In this document: positions 5,819 to 7,493 of the stretch, piece by piece
How positions within the stretch are numbered: the stretch's first letter is position 1
Layout of the letters: each line of letters opens with the position of its first letter
Origin: an uncultured Bacteroidota bacterium
Lineage (GTDB): Bacteria > Bacteroidota > Bacteroidia > Chitinophagales > Chitinophagaceae
DNA length: 7,493 nt
Assembly (NCBI GenBank): GCA_946479055.1
Contig: CAMLEX010000225.1
Location: forward strand, 1-7,493
Reading direction: 5' to 3'
Notes under the pieces: generated by a model
Told to the model about the DNA's origin: nothing
The model's database searches: none
Seen by the model: only the letters and a program-made list of their open reading frames with translations
Program-made: the position numbers and the translations under genes

Positions 5819-7493
5819 ATGTACAGGCTATGGACTATTTTTTTCCTGTTATCATTTACCGGAATAAATAAAAATGATACTCCTTCTGTGTGGATACGTA
5901 TTAATCAACTGGGATATACTCCTGGTGGTATTAAAGTAGCTGTCTGGTGTAGTAAAGAGAAGTTGGCACCTAATGATAGTCGAAGTGTTGACAGTTGGCA
6001 GCTAATAGATGCTGTAACAAAAAAAATTACCACTTCAGGAAAGGTAGGAAAACTATTTGGAGCATATGGTCCGTTTCAACAAACGTATCGCCTTAATTTT
6101 TCTTTCTTTAAAAAACCGGGTCGTTATTATTTACAGGCAGGTGGAGCAAAATCGCCGGAGTTTGAAATTGGCAATGATGTATACAAAGGCGCTGCTGATT
6201 TTTGTTTGCGTTATATGCGACAACAACGCAGCGGTTTCAATCCTTATTTGAAAGACAGTTGTCATACGCATGATGGATATGTTTTGTACGGACAAAATGC
6301 GGGTATTCCGGATAGCACACGCATTGATGTCGTTGGTGGATGGCATGATGCGAGTGACTACTTACAATATTCCACTACCTCTGCTAATGCTACGTATCAT
6401 TTACTGGCAGCATACAGGGATTTTTCAAAAGTTTTTACTGATGAAAAACAAGCGAATGGTTTGGAGGGGAAAAATGGAATGGCCGATGTGCTGGATGAAG
6501 CCAAATGGGGATTGGATTGGTTGTTGAAAATGCATCCGAAAGATGATTGGATGTTCAATCAGGTAGCTGATGACAGAGATCATATGGGAATGAGAATACC
6601 TAAAGAAGATAGTTTTTATGGAAGAGGATATGAGCGGCCGGTTTATTTTATCAATGGTTTGCCACAGCAAAGAGGAAAGTTTATGAATAATACGACGGGG
6701 ACTTCTTCTACTGCTGCGAAGTTTTCAAGCGCATTTTCCTTGGGGGCAGAAATTTTTAAAAAAACAAATACTGACTACAGTAAACTACTTTCCTTTAAAT
6801 CTGCGACTGCATTTATTTTTTCGTCTAAGAGAATGGGAGTAACCCAAACCGCATCCGTCCGATCGCCATATATATATGCTGAAGAAAATTGGGTTGACGA
6901 TATGGAATTGGCAATAGCGACTAGATCTGAAACATCTAACCTTATTAGCGGTGCATTTGAATATGCAAAACGGGAACGAATCACACCATGGCTTGGCTCT
7001 GATACCGCTAATCATTATCAATGGTATCCCTTTATCAATATAGGTCATTATGAATTAGCAAAGAAATTAAAAAGTAGACGAAGAGATACGATCGTTAGCT
7101 ATTATAAACAAGGCATTGAAAGAGTTTGGAACAAAGCAAAAGTGAACGCTTTTTACCGTGGCGTTCCTTTTATCTGGTGCAGTAACAATTTGACAACATC
7201 GTTTGCCATTCAATGTTATTGGTACAGGGAACTGACAGGCGATAATACATTTTTTGAATTAGAACAAGCCAATTTCGACTGGCTCTTTGGTTGCAATCCA
7301 TGGGGAACAAGTATGGTGTATGGTTTACCCTCCTGGGGAGATACACCGGTTGATCCTCATTCTGCTTTTACTCATTTAAAAAATTATCCTATTGACGGAG
7401 GTCTTGTTGATGGCCCGGTATATGGGAATATTTATAAAAATTTAATTGGAATTTCTTTAAATGATTCGGATGAATATGCAGAATTCCAAGGTG
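5819..7493 (+). CDS. Secreted glycoside hydrolase family 9 enzyme (3' end beyond the window)
   Basis: An open frame of 558 codons from ATG 5819 reaches the right edge without a stop. Residues 1-16 form a short signal peptide (R3, then hydrophobic LWTIFFLLSFTGI). Residues about 24-117 are the Ig-like domain typical of CelD-type enzymes (WIRINQLGYTP at 25-35). The (alpha/alpha)6 GH9 domain follows from about 122. Its catalytic Asp pair is D177 and D180 in GGWHDASDY (173-181), then DVLDEAKWGLDWLLK, EENWVDDMELA (355-365), FGCNPWG (490-496), and P513-H514. The proton-donating Glu expected near the C-terminus lies beyond the edge; probably only a few dozen residues are missing. Known GH9 enzymes are mostly beta-1,4-glucanases or cellodextrinases, with exo-glucosaminidases also known in vibrios. 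Divergent from the kinase operon across 130 bases, it likely feeds that pathway. No T9SS tail can be assessed. Confidence 0.92.
   Translation, partial: MYRLWTIFFLLSFTGINKNDTPSVWIRINQLGYTPGGIKVAVWCSKEKLAPNDSRSVDSWQLIDAVTKKITTSGKVGKLFGAYGPFQQTYRLNFSFFKKPGRYYLQAGGAKSPEFEIGNDVYKGAADFCLRYMRQQRSGFNPYLKDSCHTHDGYVLYGQNAGIPDSTRIDVVGGWHDASDYLQYSTTSANATYHLLAAYRDFSKVFTDEKQANGLEGKNGMADVLDEAKWGLDWLLKMHPKDDWMFNQVADDRDHMGMRIPKEDSFYGRGYERPVYFINGLPQQRGKFMNNTTGTSSTAAKFSSAFSLGAEIFKKTNTDYSKLLSFKSATAFIFSSKRMGVTQTASVRSPYIYAEENWVDDMELAIATRSETSNLISGAFEYAKRERITPWLGSDTANHYQWYPFINIGHYELAKKLKSRRRDTIVSYYKQGIERVWNKAKVNAFYRGVPFIWCSNNLTTSFAIQCYWYRELTGDNTFFELEQANFDWLFGCNPWGTSMVYGLPSWGDTPVDPHSAFTHLKNYPIDGGLVDGPVYGNIYKNLIGISLNDSDEYAEFQG

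Noticed and set aside
6057..6670. Several short open frames on both strands within 6057-6670
   Set aside because: They lie inside the continuous GH9 frame, which carries the catalytic motifs across the whole stretch.

Overview
The window looks like chromosomal DNA of a member of the Bacteroidota, most likely the Chitinophagaceae or a related family. The reasons are an AT-rich composition, starts without clear Shine-Dalgarno sequences, a perfect Bacteroidota-type -7 promoter box (TAnnTTTG) before one gene, and a set of protein types common in that phylum. The assignment is an inference from style and not a species call. Six genes can be supported, and two of them run off the window edges.

Left part (1-2721). 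A GxxExxY protein of the PD-(D/E)XK nuclease superfamily (minus strand, cut by the left edge) lies directly downstream of a fumarylacetoacetate-hydrolase-family gene (minus). The 33 bases between them carry three 8-base units beginning CGC. Divergent from the hydrolase gene is a secreted serine hydrolase of the class A beta-lactamase fold (plus). The 105-base region between those two starts holds the promoter candidates for both.

Middle part (2720-5688). Three minus-strand genes with gaps of 20 and 36 bases form a probable operon, transcribed in the order ROK-family sugar kinase, MFS transporter, SIS-domain sugar isomerase-like protein (UPF0309 type). A hairpin followed by a T-run ends this operon exactly where it converges on the serine hydrolase gene.

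Right part (5689-7493). A 130-base divergent region with two palindromic elements separates the operon from a secreted glycoside hydrolase of family 9 (plus, cut by the right edge just before the expected catalytic Glu). Read together, GH9, MFS, ROK kinase and SIS protein suggest a compact sugar-scavenging locus: outer-layer cleavage of a beta-linked polymer or oligomer, uptake across the inner membrane, phosphorylation, and isomerisation or another conversion of the sugar phosphate. The substrate cannot be read from the sequence. The kinase lacks the Glu/His pair and most of the zinc ligands used by glucose/N-acetylglucosamine-type ROK kinases, so an unusual sugar is possible.

There is no stretch over 300 bases without a gene. 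I saw no RNA genes, insertion sequences or CRISPR arrays.
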